A stretch of DNA of 64,000 nucleotides from the NCBI GenBank assembly GCA_930367205.1, contig OV884014.1, positions 110,063,138 through 110,127,137 on the forward strand, read 5' to 3'. A program made the position numbers and the translations under genes. The notes under the pieces were generated by a model, which had not been told where the DNA came from, made no database searches, and worked only from the letters and a program-made list of their open reading frames with translations. Every line of letters starts with the position of its first letter. The first letter of the stretch is position 1. This stretch comes from Acanthosoma haemorrhoidale (lineage: Eukaryota > Arthropoda > Insecta > Hemiptera > Acanthosomatidae). Shown in pieces: positions 35,179 through 46,054 of this stretch.

Positions 35179-36169
35179 TGTCGGGTCGTCACGAGGGGGG
35201 TGCCTAGTTACCCTAGCCCTGGTGACGAAGTCAGGGTTGATTAGGCTATGACCTGGACAATCGTTTCATGACGGTCTTACTATCTGACTCCATATTTGAA
35301 ATGTATGTGCCCCGACAATGCAATATGTTCAGAAGAAGAGGTATAGGGTGGGTAGTGTAATGAAGAACATTACATTATGTTAGACAATGCTGTACTATCG
35401 ATTGTGCTGGCTTTAATATTGAATAACTGTCGACTTTAAAAGAGAGCTGATTCGCGGTGCAATCGTAGTGGAATTACTCTCTCACCCCCCCCCCCGCCGG
35501 AATGACCACGAATTCACACTCGGTATCAGAGGGTAAGCGAAATACGTCCGGATCCCAAAGGCGAGTGTGAACCGGAGAGAGGTAGACTGGATTGTCATGG
35601 GAGACACTACTTGGTAAATTTGTAGGGCCACGACAACCGTTGTCCACTAGGGAGAGGTCTCTCCCAAGGAGCTGCTAGTTTTAGCGAGGCGAAGGTAGAG
35701 AATCCCACTAGGAGAGTGTGGGGTCTGACAAGGCCGGACTAAAACATAGCGAGGTTAGGAAGAGAGGTGCAGAGGTTTTCATAAATGAGAAGGCCAAGTC
35801 TTGAACATGTGCAGCCGCAAATCACCAGTTAGCGAGTCGTCAGGAGAATGAATTACAGCCCGAGATCTGCCCCTATTTATAGATAGCGGTGGGCCGTTAG
35901 ACCCAATCATCTGCCTCGTTATCGTATCCAATGCCTGCTCAGTATGCGGTGACCCTTTGTTCGGCAGCCCTAGAGCTGGCATGGGTCGCTACCTGATTCT
36001 GGGTAGAGGGCGAACCCTCCCAGTCCCTAAATAATTAACTTGCAGCTGCACTTTTTATTGTTTACAACATTTACAATGACTTATTTATGTTATTTAAATT
36101 AATTTACAATATATATAATAGAGTATAGGGTGATCTACATAAGATAAATCACCCTATAATAGCGGTCGC
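35179..36169. mobile_element. solo-LTR-like element 2
   Basis: Starts TGTCGGGTCGTCACGAGG and ends AGCGGTCGC, with TATAC directly on both sides (35174-35178 and 36170-36174). It shares the first 175 bp and the tail region (AGAGTATAGGGTGATCTACA) with 7031-7893. Inside are an oligo-C tract (35485-35495) and a hairpin near the end formed by AGGGTGAT and ATCACCCT. Part of it (35377-35504) recurs at 38413-38541. No protein was recognised in it. Confidence 0.65.
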
Positions 36170-36174
36170 TATAC

Positions 36175-36670
36175 CTTTATAACATACATAACATACTTAA
36201 TTTTGACAAGCTCTTCAATGTCATTATTCGGGGATATTCGATGCCGTCTACGACTGCAGGAGGCATGGCAGGAAATTACAAGGTTGTTTTAAATTCGCAT
36301 TGTGAGGCTCGCGTGCTGACGGTCCAAAGCCTTATCTGGGACAGTTAGGTCGAAAAGCCTTATCATTCAGAGGGCCTCCTCGAACAGAGGAAAAAAAAGA
36401 TAATTATATCTTATTTACTGCTCAAGCCATCAACTAAGAGTTATTGCATTAGATGAGTAAGCATTAGGAATTTCTTCCCTTCCATTTAACTAATAATATA
36501 CTATTTACTGAGGTATTTTATTATAACTGACAGATGTAATTGAATTGTAATGATTACTGAACAAGGAAATGAAATAATGAAAAATAATATTTTATAGCAG
36601 AATTAATGATCTGAGTCCAGACTTGCAAACACTTTATTAATAATAACTCATAATAATGTCATAGTTTATA
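36175..36670. other. no gene seen
   Basis: Short intergenic stretch. Nothing recognisable. Confidence 0.45.
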
Positions 36671-36672
36671 TA

Positions 36673-37575
36673 GGATGTCCCAGAATTAACGCAAGATTTG
36701 ATTTAAATAGAAAACACAGTTTTTAGTATTTTTGTAGTTATTTTTTTATTGAATTATAATGTAAATAGGATAGGGTTATTTATGGAATAACACATCGTGA
36801 AAATGGCCTCTACGACTTTGCTGGCACATACGCACTGTTTTGTAGAAATTTTCCATGACCATTTGGCATAAATGTGGTTTAATTTCGTTGATGCAGCGTT
36901 GAATTTCCTCTTTTAATGCACGGGTGGATATGGGCTTGTTGACATACACCTTTGACTTCAAATAACCCCATAAAAAGAAATCTAAAGGTGTTAAATCACA
37001 CGATCTAGTGGGCCAATTCTGATCACCGAAACGAGAGAGTACACGACCTGGAAATGTCTCATGCAGTATTTGAATTCTTTCATGGGCTGTATGGCATGTG
37101 GCACCATCTTGTTGAAACCACATATTGGCCACGTCAATCCATTCATCATCATCCAATTTTGGCACAAATAACTGGGTCTACGACGCCGAATCAAAGTTCC
37201 TGGATTTTCAACAACACTCTCACGCACTGCTTCGATATTGACATGTGAACGGCTTGTTTTTGGCACTAAATGTGTTGTTTAGTGTCTCCAACTCATCCAG
37301 TCCCCCTATTTTTTTCAATTAATCTCTTCACAGTTGATGAAGTCAAAACACTACTCCGACCATAATTTGTATGAAATGTTCGAACTGCGGCCGCCAAACT
37401 TTTATTATTTTTGAGATAATGTTCAACAGTAAAGACAAGTTGTTCTATCGTGTAATGCTCAACTTTTACTAACCCTAAACTGTCAGCTGTCAAATCGTTT
37501 TTTTTAAGGGTTGCCAGCACTTTACTGCATAAATTGCGGCAAATTCAAATCTTGCGTTAATTCTGGGACACCCTG
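36673..37575 (-). mobile_element. mariner-superfamily element, copy C, internally deleted
   Basis: The left terminus GGATGTCCCAGAATTAACGC follows TA (36671-36672). The right terminus ends TTCTGGGACACCCTG before TA (37576-37577). At 903 bp it is the longest of the four copies and keeps most of the N-terminal coding part. It shares the internal deletion junction of copy B. Confidence 0.92.
36776..37520 (-). pseudogene. mariner-superfamily transposase pseudogene (copy C)
   Basis: Three overlapping frames. The first has the DNA-binding domain (EHYTIEQLVFTVEHYLKNN to TVKRLIEK). The second covers KTSRSHVNIEAVRESVVENP to IRRR. The third runs from VPKLDD through WFQQDGATCHTA and RSCDLTPLDFFLWGY to HDVLFHK and a stop. 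The catalytic-core start with the first aspartate is deleted between IRRR and VPKLDD. A small insertion, DEW, follows PKLDD. Confidence 0.88.
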
Positions 37576-37577
37576 TA

Positions 37578-40425
37578 GTAGACACATTAGACATGAGACG
37601 TGAGACGAATGTGAGCTGTAAGTGAGAGATTGAGGATTGAGCAGATCAATGTTCTACAGAGTTTAAATATAGCTGATTGATTCTACCTCAAGTACAGCGG
37701 CAGGGTTCAATTTGATTAGATTTGATCCTTACTTGGGGATAAGCATTTAGCTTGCTAGCTCAACAAGCTAGGTCTCTCGAGCAAATGTTGGAGCCGTCTA
37801 CAGTTAAGTCGAGTGGAACCAGTGGGGAGTTTATTGTCCAATGTTAACTTTGTTGGGATAAAGCAACCGCTTTATTGTTGTACCTGTAGTACCTATGTGT
37901 TGTGTTGTTGTACCTACAGTGCCTGTATACTCCAACAAAGGCACTCTTTGGCTCTTCCATATTTATTATGCAATGCAGATTCAAAGATCAGTTTTTAAAA
38001 TTTATCATGAATTCGCTGCATTGAACTCGGGACCTTACAACCTATCATAAGCCCATTTATTCGGGTTGGGATATAAATGAATCCAATAATGAATCGATTA
38101 ATAGGCTAATCAAAGCATTATTTTATGTTTTTTTAAGTACGATTTTTCCTTTGGTAATAGTTATAAATAATTTATTAACGATATTACAGTATAGCAATGG
38201 CTGCTCGACTTTTTCAAATGTAGTGCGATTCTGAGTCAAATGTCACAGACGAACAAGACGCAATCCATGTCAAGCACAAGCAGCTAGGTATCTCTAGATT
38301 TTAGCCGGAGAATTGATGAAACCCATATTAATTTTGAACAGTAAATAACAGTGATAAAGTTAATATGGTTAATAAAAGTTTCATTTAAGTTATCATTCTT
38401 ATGATGGCAGGGGTAGACCATGCTGTACTATCGATTGTGCTGGCTTTAATATTGAATAACTATCGACTTTAAAAGAGCGCTGATTCGCGGTGCAATCCTA
38501 GTGGAATTACTCTCTCAACCCCCCCCCCCCCCCCCGGCGGTAATATCCCGCAGAGCCCACACCTGGAACAGGAAGCGGTTCCCTCCATGAATGAGTAATC
38601 GACGTGCATGATTCAGGAGGCAGCGGCCGGGTCGATATACACCGCTTTTCCCATCTGCTCTTTTCTGCTTAATTTGAATTCCTATCGGATTAGAGGCGAA
38701 TTAATTGTTTAGTCTGTGAGGGGAGCATTAGGGAACGAACCTCCCGACGTTATTAAATAGGGAAATAACGGGCAGGGGGGGTCGGGATCAATTCGGGAAT
38801 GGAGACAGTAGGGGGGGGGGGGCGTTTAAAATTGAAGGCAGGCGATACTAGTCGCGTCCTTAGGTAGCGCTCCCACGATGCCTGGATTATCGAACCGAAG
38901 ATCAAGATGGGAACCAGATGTATGATGCTTGGAAACGTATTTGAAATAAATACGATGGTTACTTTGGGGTAATTATTAGGTCACTAAGCATCCATAAACA
39001 GACAATTAGCCAGCCTCCAGCTTCTTAAAGGGCCTATTTTAAATTTTATATCTACTTTATTAGTTCCGGTATAATATTTAGGAATATTATTATTGCCTTC
39101 TCCGACTTTTATTCAATGACTCCATCCATCAACGTCTTTAGCCTTTCACTGTTTTTTTCTTCAAACATTCACCAATCAGTTGTACATAAGCTGCTGAGCC
39201 GCATACTAATACCTTGTCACCACCCGAATCGTAAATGTGAAGCATTTGAAAAAAGTCCAGAAGTACGAAGCTCGAGTACCTCAAGGCTCACCAATCCTCG
39301 TGTGCTGGGAACTGAACCTTAGATTGGCAGGCAGTGTTTCTGATAGACCGGATATTACACTACTTTGAACAACACTTCCAGCAGAGAGACTTTCAAGAAT
39401 GGACCCTTTGAAGCTATCAATGACCATCAGGAAGAAATACTAACTAACATCCACTAATACGAGTCATAAAGTCATGGGAGCTTTGACAGAAAGGTTTACT
39501 CCATCGACCTTACCAGGCGGTATGCAAAAACATACATAAAAGAAGTACCAAAGTAGGTATTCATTTAGGCGTTAAATCCAATAAAAATGATTTTTGCTTC
39601 TAGAAGAAGCGGTTGACCTGAAATATACTGGAATAAATAATTATTGAAGAGAACAAGACAGGAAAGTCTTTACTTACTACTTTTGTGCGCGGTTAAGCGT
39701 GCAATAGACATAGTTAGACACACACAATGAACACCAGCTAGGTGATGGGATGAGAGCCTGGAATACTTAGAAAGATTGTATCTGAAACGTCAGAATAAGC
39801 GATCTTTGGATACATCCAGTGAAATTCTGGAAGAACGCCGGTAAAATGGTTCGGGCAGGGATAGGTTGACAGGAGACTGAAGAGAGAATTGGCTTCTGGA
39901 GGCTCGTCTAGGTTTTATAGAGTAAATGTTTAGAATTGTTAAAGAGTTTCTTTTAAAGTAGATTTTAGTTATATTATTGTTCACACATTTGTCTTAGGTT
40001 ATGTTCGAGTTCCTCTGGATACCGTATTCAACATATTATCATTGGGTCTGCTGTCCACGTCGTAGCTTAGAGGCAGGACTACAGTTAGGCGTGAAGGTGT
40101 CAATACTCTGCACAGACTGACCCATACTTAGCCGAATGAAGGAATAATTCTTCGCTAGGAAGATCGTCAAACTTTTTTCCAATATATGTACGCATGTTAG
40201 CAATTACACTTACATATTACGAGTCCTATTTTACCTATTTAATTTATGTTATGTTATATGTTTTATAGTATGTTGTTTGGTCAAGGTATTCTAACCCCGG
40301 CTAAAGCCATAGATCAGGATTATCGCCCTTGCTTGTTTTTTAATTACTTATGCCTGGCCTACACCCAGCATTCTGATGAGATGGAGAGACTGCGCAGTGA
40401 TAGGAGAATTGCAATTGCTGAAAAT
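37578..40425. other. mixed spacer, no gene assigned
   Basis: Contains a 129 bp piece of the solo-LTR family (38413-38541), a C run (38519-38535) and a G run near 38811. Open frames of 60-70 residues show no motif. Confidence 0.4.
38413..38541. repeat. fragment of the solo-LTR family
   Basis: Matches 35377-35504 closely, including CTGTACTATCGATTGTGCTG and TTCGCGGTGCAATC, followed by an oligo-C tract of 17 (11 in the other copy) and GGCGG. Sequence on either side does not match. Confidence 0.8.
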
Positions 40426-40725
40426 GAAGAAGAGCAAAGGTCCTATGGAAAAATGTGTGTGGTTGCTCTTAAGCCTAAATTTGAGCAAAGGTTTTATAGA
40501 AAAATGTGTGTAGTAGCTCTTAAGACTAAATTTGAGCAAAGGTTTTATAGAAAAATGTGTGTGGTAACTCTTAAGACTAAATTTGAGCAAAGGTTTTATA
40601 GAAAAATGTGTGTAGTAGCTCTTAAAACTAAATTTGAGCAAAGGTTTTATAGAAAAATGTGTGTAGTAGCTCTTAAGACTAAATTTGAGCAAAGGTTATA
40701 TAGAAAAATGTGTGGTAGCTCTTAA
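40246..40725 (+). CDS. open frame spanning a 51-bp tandem repeat, unknown
   Basis: A 159-residue open frame whose last 100 residues are tandem copies of a 17-residue unit, FEQRFYRKMCVVALKT plus K. The unit is basic with hydrophobic CVVAL. The first 60 residues (with MERLRSDRRIAIAENEEEQR) match nothing I know. Because the repeat period is a multiple of three, expansion preserved the frame. The last unit is 2 bp short, shifting the frame to a stop. The opposite strand is also open over the array, so true coding is uncertain. Confidence 0.25.
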   Translation: MLCYMFYSMLFGQGILTPAKAIDQDYRPCLFFNYLCLAYTQHSDEMERLRSDRRIAIAENEEEQRSYGKMCVVALKPKFEQRFYRKMCVVALKTKFEQRFYRKMCVVTLKTKFEQRFYRKMCVVALKTKFEQRFYRKMCVVALKTKFEQRLYRKMCGSS

Positions 40726-40729
40726 GACT
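40426..40729. repeat. 51-bp minisatellite, six units
   Basis: Units start at 40426, 40477, 40528, 40579, 40630 and 40681. The core is GAGCAAAGGTTTTATAGAAA. The first unit is most diverged and the last is 49 bp. The inner units are nearly identical, pointing to recent expansion. Confidence 0.95.
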
Positions 40730-42656
40730 AAATTATTCTGATGCATAATTTGTTCTTTGAAAAATTCTTCTTTTCGTAATCAAATATTTGGTAGGCCGAC
40801 ATTAGTAATTTCCTATCCAAGAATATAAATTAAATAAAAGGAATCATAATCTGTTGATTTGACATATCCTCAAGTTCGTACTATACTACAAGCAAGGACC
40901 TCCCTCGGACAAGAAGTCTGTGGTACTTCCGCCCACTTATCTCAGGTCACGTACGGTTCAGTATCCGACTCCAGGCCTCTCCTGAATAAATTATCCCTAA
41001 ATCCTCCAGCAACGAAGAATGGAAGAGAAGAAGAGAGCTCGTTCCATGAGATAGAAGGAATGACGGGCATGTTAAAGAAGCGGCCTTTCTATAAAAAAAA
41101 AAAATGCATTTACAATTCAATGGAATGGATAATTTCTTGAAAAAAACCAATCAATACAACTAATGAACTGGGATATAAATTAAACCAGTGACAGCAAAAC
41201 ATTTCGACTGTAGTTTTAGTTTTGTATTTCTTATGGAATAAACTATGTATCATGCTACCTAAAGTGATACCACATAACCGATGTGAGTTAGCAACGTATT
41301 AACACCCAACGCGAGTCTTACAAAGGGACTAATAACTAACCATCGTTATAATAAATTACCTTAAGAGGATAAATGTTACGACTATACTGAAACAATTGAA
41401 AAACAGATTTCCATAAGTATGTCGTCATAAAGAAGATTTAAGTTGCAATAAATTAAATTAATTATCTACGTTATCTCTGGAGGAGTCAGCGTGAATACAG
41501 ACGAGACCAATCACAACGTACAGGCGTTCATCAACGCCAACTTTGGCGTTAAGGAAATTGAAATTGAAATGACTTCATTCAAGGATTTTGCAAATAAATC
41601 ATGTAGGTGCGTCTAACCATCCATATATTCATCCATGCATTATCCTGAAACATGATCAACTACACTTTCCTGTATATTCATTCATTTTTGGGGGTTCGTT
41701 TATTTTTTTTCAAAATCAGAAACCTGCTTGTCTGTCTGTCCTTGCGGTTATTCCAATAAGTTCCATGTTTAGCTATGCAATTTTGTATCCATTTCTCATT
41801 TTATTACCTAACGACAAGAAACAGATTTTCAACTACATAAAAAATAAATAAATGTTATTAATAAATCAATCACTCGTTAATAAAAACAAACAATAAAGAT
41901 CTTATCTCTATAATTAATAATAAGTCATTTTTCAACTATAATTATAGTTATTATTAAGATATAGTTAAAATTTATTCTTTTTTTTTAATGCGAGGTGATA
42001 TTTTCCATGTTAGTTTCATTTGATGCCGTGATGATGCTACATTAGTAAATGCACCTTTTTATCTAACCAGTAGAAATTCACCAACAAAACCCTTTAGCCA
42101 CATCGCTTTCAAGTATCAAAAAACCCTACAATCCTACTTGGAGATTAAACCGGATCGAGGACCGTGATTTTGTGGAAATATTGAGTCACTGGGACTCCTG
42201 CGCGTATGCGGCTCTCACCTGACATTGTGTCATTTCTATATTTATTAACACCCAAATGTCCCACTTAAGACCAAAGGAGCAGTGACAGAGTGAGATGGTA
42301 GCCCAGTGACCCGCTATATCACAGTGGATGCACTCCACGTGGGCTCCAGGCTGGAGCCGGACCAATTGGACGGGGTCCAAGGGTCCACTTGTGGGCCCGC
42401 GAATGAGCGCATATGTCGTCAGGGCGCCTCGCGTGTCTAATGGTTGTCGTCTGCCAACGTCTATTTCGAACCCGGGTCTGTCGACCAGTGATCACTTGAT
42501 CGGTGTCCTGAAGATCATCAGTCAGATGCCGACGTAGCGCAGTGTTGGCATTATGACTAAATGATCTGTGAAAAAAATTCCTGCGACCCCAAAAACTGAC
42601 GTTTGGGTTCATAAGGGGTCAACGCTGGTAGCAGTTTTTGACCCACAGTACATATA
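40730..42656. other. mixed spacer with a GC-richer patch
   Basis: AT-rich up to about 42180, then a GC-richer patch (42190-42600) with opposing open frames of 64-97 residues. I recognise no protein in the patch. A sequence near 42475, TTTCGAACCCGGG, resembles a tRNA T-loop or Pol III B box and may mark a tRNA-derived SINE, but this is weak. Confidence 0.35.
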
Positions 42657-42658
42657 TA

Positions 42659-43285
42659 TTAGAGGGACCGGAAATTAATGTCGTTTTTTTTAACCTTAAA
42701 TCAATTCAAATAGATAATTTTTTTAACAAGTTTATGTTTTTAATCAATGATGTAATCACCCTCGTTATCAACAACCTTTTGCCATCTAGTGTGCAAATTT
42801 TCAATGCTAGATCGATAAAAGTCAATTGGTTTTTGAGTAAAATATCAGATTGCATTTTAGACATTATCCGAATTTTCAAATTTTTAGCGATCAGAATTAA
42901 TGGAAATCCGATGGCACAATATGGGGCGAGTACGGTGGGTAAGGCGATATCCCACCCAAATTCATAATTTTTCCAGGGTTCTTGCGGAAAAAATAGGCAC
43001 AGTGGGGTCTTACATTATCGTGTTGCAGAATAACACCTTTTTTATTGACAATCGCTTGGCAATTTTTAATTAAAGGTTGATTTACTCGATCCAATTATTC
43101 ACTGTAAAGATCAGAATTCACAGTTTTTCCAGGTATCAGCGATGAACGACCCAGCGAATACTCCACCATACACACAAAAGCGCCTTTTTGGAGTGCAAAC
43201 CTGCCTTAGCTGTACTTCGTGCCGATTCATGCGGAGAGAGATTTTTGGATTATCATAGAGGACCCATTTTTCATCTCCAGCCTCA
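42659..43285 (-). pseudogene. mariner transposase pseudogene, left arm
   Basis: Minus-strand reading: GDEKWVLYDNPK (first catalytic block), then CVW/VYGG in shifted frames, NSDLYSE and LDRVNQPLIK, VILQHDNVRPH (second block), YPPYSPHIVPSDFH (third block, aspartate changed to H), and the C terminus WQKVVDNEGDYIID. Frameshifts and stops are frequent. The N-terminal DNA-binding domain is absent because the copy starts at the DEKW motif. Confidence 0.8.
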
Positions 43286-43559
43286 CCCACCACACCATGA
43301 TATTGCACCATCGGATTCCCATTAATTCCGATCGCTAAAAATTTTGAAAATTCAGCCGATATCCAAAATGCCATCTCCAATATTTTCCACAAAAACCATT
43401 TTATTTTTTTCGATTCGGCATTGAAAATTTGCACGTTAGATGGCAAAAGGTTGCTGATAACGAGGATGGTTACATCATTACCCAGAAACAAAAACTTGTT
43501 AACAATTTATCTGTTTGAATTTAACGTGAAAAAACGACATTACTTTCCGGTCCACCTAA
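43279..43559 (+). pseudogene. mariner transposase C-terminal pseudogene, right arm
   Basis: Plus-strand reading starts at HPPHHDIAPSDSH (equivalent to the YSPDLAPSDFH block) and continues to IENLHVRWQKVADNEDGYII, then the 3' terminus. It contains stops. Only the last quarter of a transposase gene is present. Confidence 0.8.
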
Positions 43560-43561
43560 TA

Positions 43562-44188
43562 TTACCGATTACAAGATCACTGAGTCGTGATTGGAACCAA
43601 GGGTCTCTTCTCTTGATCTCCGAGCCATCTCTTCGAACGTTGACTAGTTAAATATTTGAAACATGTAATGCCATGAAGGTGACTAACTCTCTCAAAATAT
43701 AAAACTAATTGTGAACTCCTCTCTAAGGTTTTGTTGTGGATACGTTGTTCTGAGGTTGGACTTGAAGATATCCGATAACACCCGAGTTATTTTCGCAGTG
43801 GGGTCAGGCTTAGATGGAAGTTCGTCTAACCGGAGATGAGGAGGTCATCGGTCATGCAATTCCGGCACAGTAAATATATTTTGTTCTTTTGCTAATTCTC
43901 AATGAATGTAGAATGTATAATTAGTAATAAACGGCCGGTATTGTAATTATGAGTTTTAACTTTGAGAGGAATACAAGTAAGGTACTTTTAAGATCGCTCT
44001 GAAATTTTTAAAACTAAATTTTGCCCTACCTTCTAGACACATTGTCCCTTATGCCTTTCGCATCCAGCACCGTCTATCACACAACTCACTTGTACTAACA
44101 GGGATATGCATTTTTAAAATCATTATAGTTGGCTCAGCGTTAATAAAACAGTTTCTTTTTTCAACTGAGCTGCCGAAATTGTATCTAC
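43562..44188. other. no gene seen
   Basis: On the minus strand, 43570-43640 shows GATGGCTCGGAGA and, 30 nt on, GGTTCCAATCAC, which loosely resemble Pol III A and B boxes. I do not call a gene. The rest is unassigned. Confidence 0.35.
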
Positions 44189-44533
44189 AGTTAAATAATC
44201 TTTGTAGAGGAGAGTCGTTTAAAAGAAAAGAAAGAAAAGTTTTATTATGAAGTACAAGCACAAACACTGGTATATACAAATATAAAGAGTTATGTTACTA
44301 CATACTGGGTGGAAGGTCTAGGGAGAAGTGGGGTCTGGGGCTAAAGCTGAGACATATATGTATAAGAAAAGGATAAGATTCTGGGAAGTAGGGAGCTCTT
44401 GGAGGAATGCGGTTGCTTACTTAAAAATAACAGGAACCATCAGTGACTTCCATAAAGTCACGAGGCAGGTATACAGTTCTGCTCAAGCCCCTTCTACTTT
44501 TAGCATTATATATAATATTAGCATTATAAAACT
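44189..44533 (-). mobile_element. LTR-like repeat family L, copy 8
   Basis: Complete minus-strand copy, AGTTAAATAATC to ATTATAAAACT, flanked by TAC on both sides (44186-44188 and 44534-44536). Confidence 0.87.
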
Positions 44534-45587
44534 TACGACGTAGATATAAAATGTTCTTCCTTGCTAGTTACACTGAGAAAGGGAAATAATCGACCTAATT
44601 TTCCAACAGTTACCACGTCCGGAATGTCCACGAGCTTATTTTTTTTATTTATTTTTTTTTCTTAGCTCTCAAATTTTTAAGATTATGGATAAGGGAAAAA
44701 TAAAGGAAGTAAAAATGAGCTTATTACTCGTTCATCATTCTATATTTGCATTTAATATTTACGAGATTAGAATCGATTCTTGCTGATTAAGCAGCAAAGT
44801 AAGTATTCAGCTCATCTATATTCGGATGATTTATTCCGACTCCTCCCCCAGCTCCAAGAGACACAGGTGAACGATCAAAAGCTCGTAAAGACTGATCCGC
44901 GAGCCCACAAGAGCCGCGTAGATGAGCCGTGATAAGCGGATAAGGCAGAAGAACCAGCCGGTATCGAACCTGTGAACTTATCGCCAGTTCACGACCCGGT
45001 GAACTTGGAGCCCCGCCACGCCTTGAGGGGTTAATGCGGATCACCTGGGCTATGTGGGGGCAGCAGACCGTATGGGGTAATGGCATTTGTGGGGTCATAC
45101 CTCGTGGCTAATGGTGTTAAGGGCTGTTGTCATAGCTCGCGGCTACATCTTATATTTATCATATTTAGTATATATCAACTAGATACATTAAGTTACTGTA
45201 TCAAGTATACGTGTTTTTAAACAGTTATTCATTCATAACTGTGACCAGCGACATGTAGGCAGAGGGCATTCAGTAAGTACTCTCGCATTTCCTTGTATCT
45301 CCTCTAAATTAAATCGAAGACGAAATTTTGAGATTACCACTCCAAATTTTACTCATAGAAAGTTTTGAGGTTCGTAAAGTTTGAGCTTCTTCTACTGCAG
45401 TTCCTAAATAGTTATTTTCAAAAACAAGAGTGCACTAGTCTTATACGAAATTTAAGGCTTATAACGAAAATGTGGTCATACGTTCATATTTAAGTGGCAA
45501 AATATAATTTTTATGGCAAAAAAATCGAAGTTTTCTCGAAAAAAGCTTTAAAATCTCATATCTTGACAAGGGACTAAGGTAGAAAAG
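44534..45587. other. spacer with a GC-richer, tRNA-like patch
   Basis: A GC-richer block at about 44790-45110. On its minus strand a perfect 7-bp stem with 7-nt loop (GTGAACT, GGCGATA, AGTTCAC) is followed by GGTTCGATACC, an exact Pol III B-box match. This could be the head of a tRNA-derived SINE. A clear A box and cloverleaf are not evident. The overlapping 103-residue open frame is not recognised. Confidence 0.35.
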
Positions 45588-46054
45588 CAGCGATTGCCTT
45601 CAAAAATATTGGTTAATAAAAGCAGATTGTTAGAGATCAATGTAAGATACATTTTATTTTCATGGCTTTGTGTTTGAAGCTAATATATTTCGGATTAAAA
45701 CAAATGGATATTGAAATAAGTAAATGAAAAGAAGAGAGAAATTTAATAAAAATATGGCTCTTGGTAAGTCCTTGACTTGCGACTTGGTTCGTGTAGGTTG
45801 AACTCATTACATCAGAAAATTACAGTATCTCTATTTGTTTCATGATATGGTGGAATTTTCCTCCTGTAATTTTAATTTTGATTAATTTAAAATTCCGACC
45901 ACGTGACCTCTCCAATGAGAGTGAGCAAGATCGCGTTGAGGAGGTAAAGGTTAGTTCACGCCAAGTCTTGAGTGAGGGTCGTGCTCCCGTTCAATGTGAT
46001 TGGTTAGTTTTAAGTTGTTGAAGAACAATTCTACGACGAAATAAAGAAATTTTT
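45588..46054 (+). repeat. unclassified repeat Z, longest copy
   Basis: About 467 bp beginning GCAGCGATTGCC and ending near ACGACGAAATAAAGAAAT. The first 400 bp recur at 47831-48254 and the last 150 bp at 47488-47645. AATAAA near the end and the dispersed copies suggest a mobile element, but no terminal repeats, poly(A) or coding region identify its class. Confidence 0.75.

Larger units (their letters stand above)
42659..43559. mobile_element. palindromic mariner built from two 3' ends
   Basis: Both ends carry the same mariner terminus (TTAG then GGACCGGAAA and TAATGTCGTTTTTT on inward reading), next to TA at 42657-42658 and 43560-43561. The left arm (42659-42945) and right arm (43279-43559) are inverted copies that both encode the transposase C terminus reading outward. 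The 333 bp spacer belongs to the left, longer copy. No 5' end of a mariner is present. Confidence 0.85.

Noticed and set aside
40426..40729. CRISPR array or structural protein repeat gene
   Set aside because: Tandem units without spacers. Coding status cannot be shown, since both strands are open.
42319..42612. 97-residue arginine-rich open frame in a GC-rich patch
   Set aside because: Overlapped by an open frame on the other strand, and no family recognised. Probably composition-driven.
43570..43640. tRNA gene on the minus strand
   Set aside because: A- and B-box-like words occur, but no acceptor or anticodon stem could be drawn.
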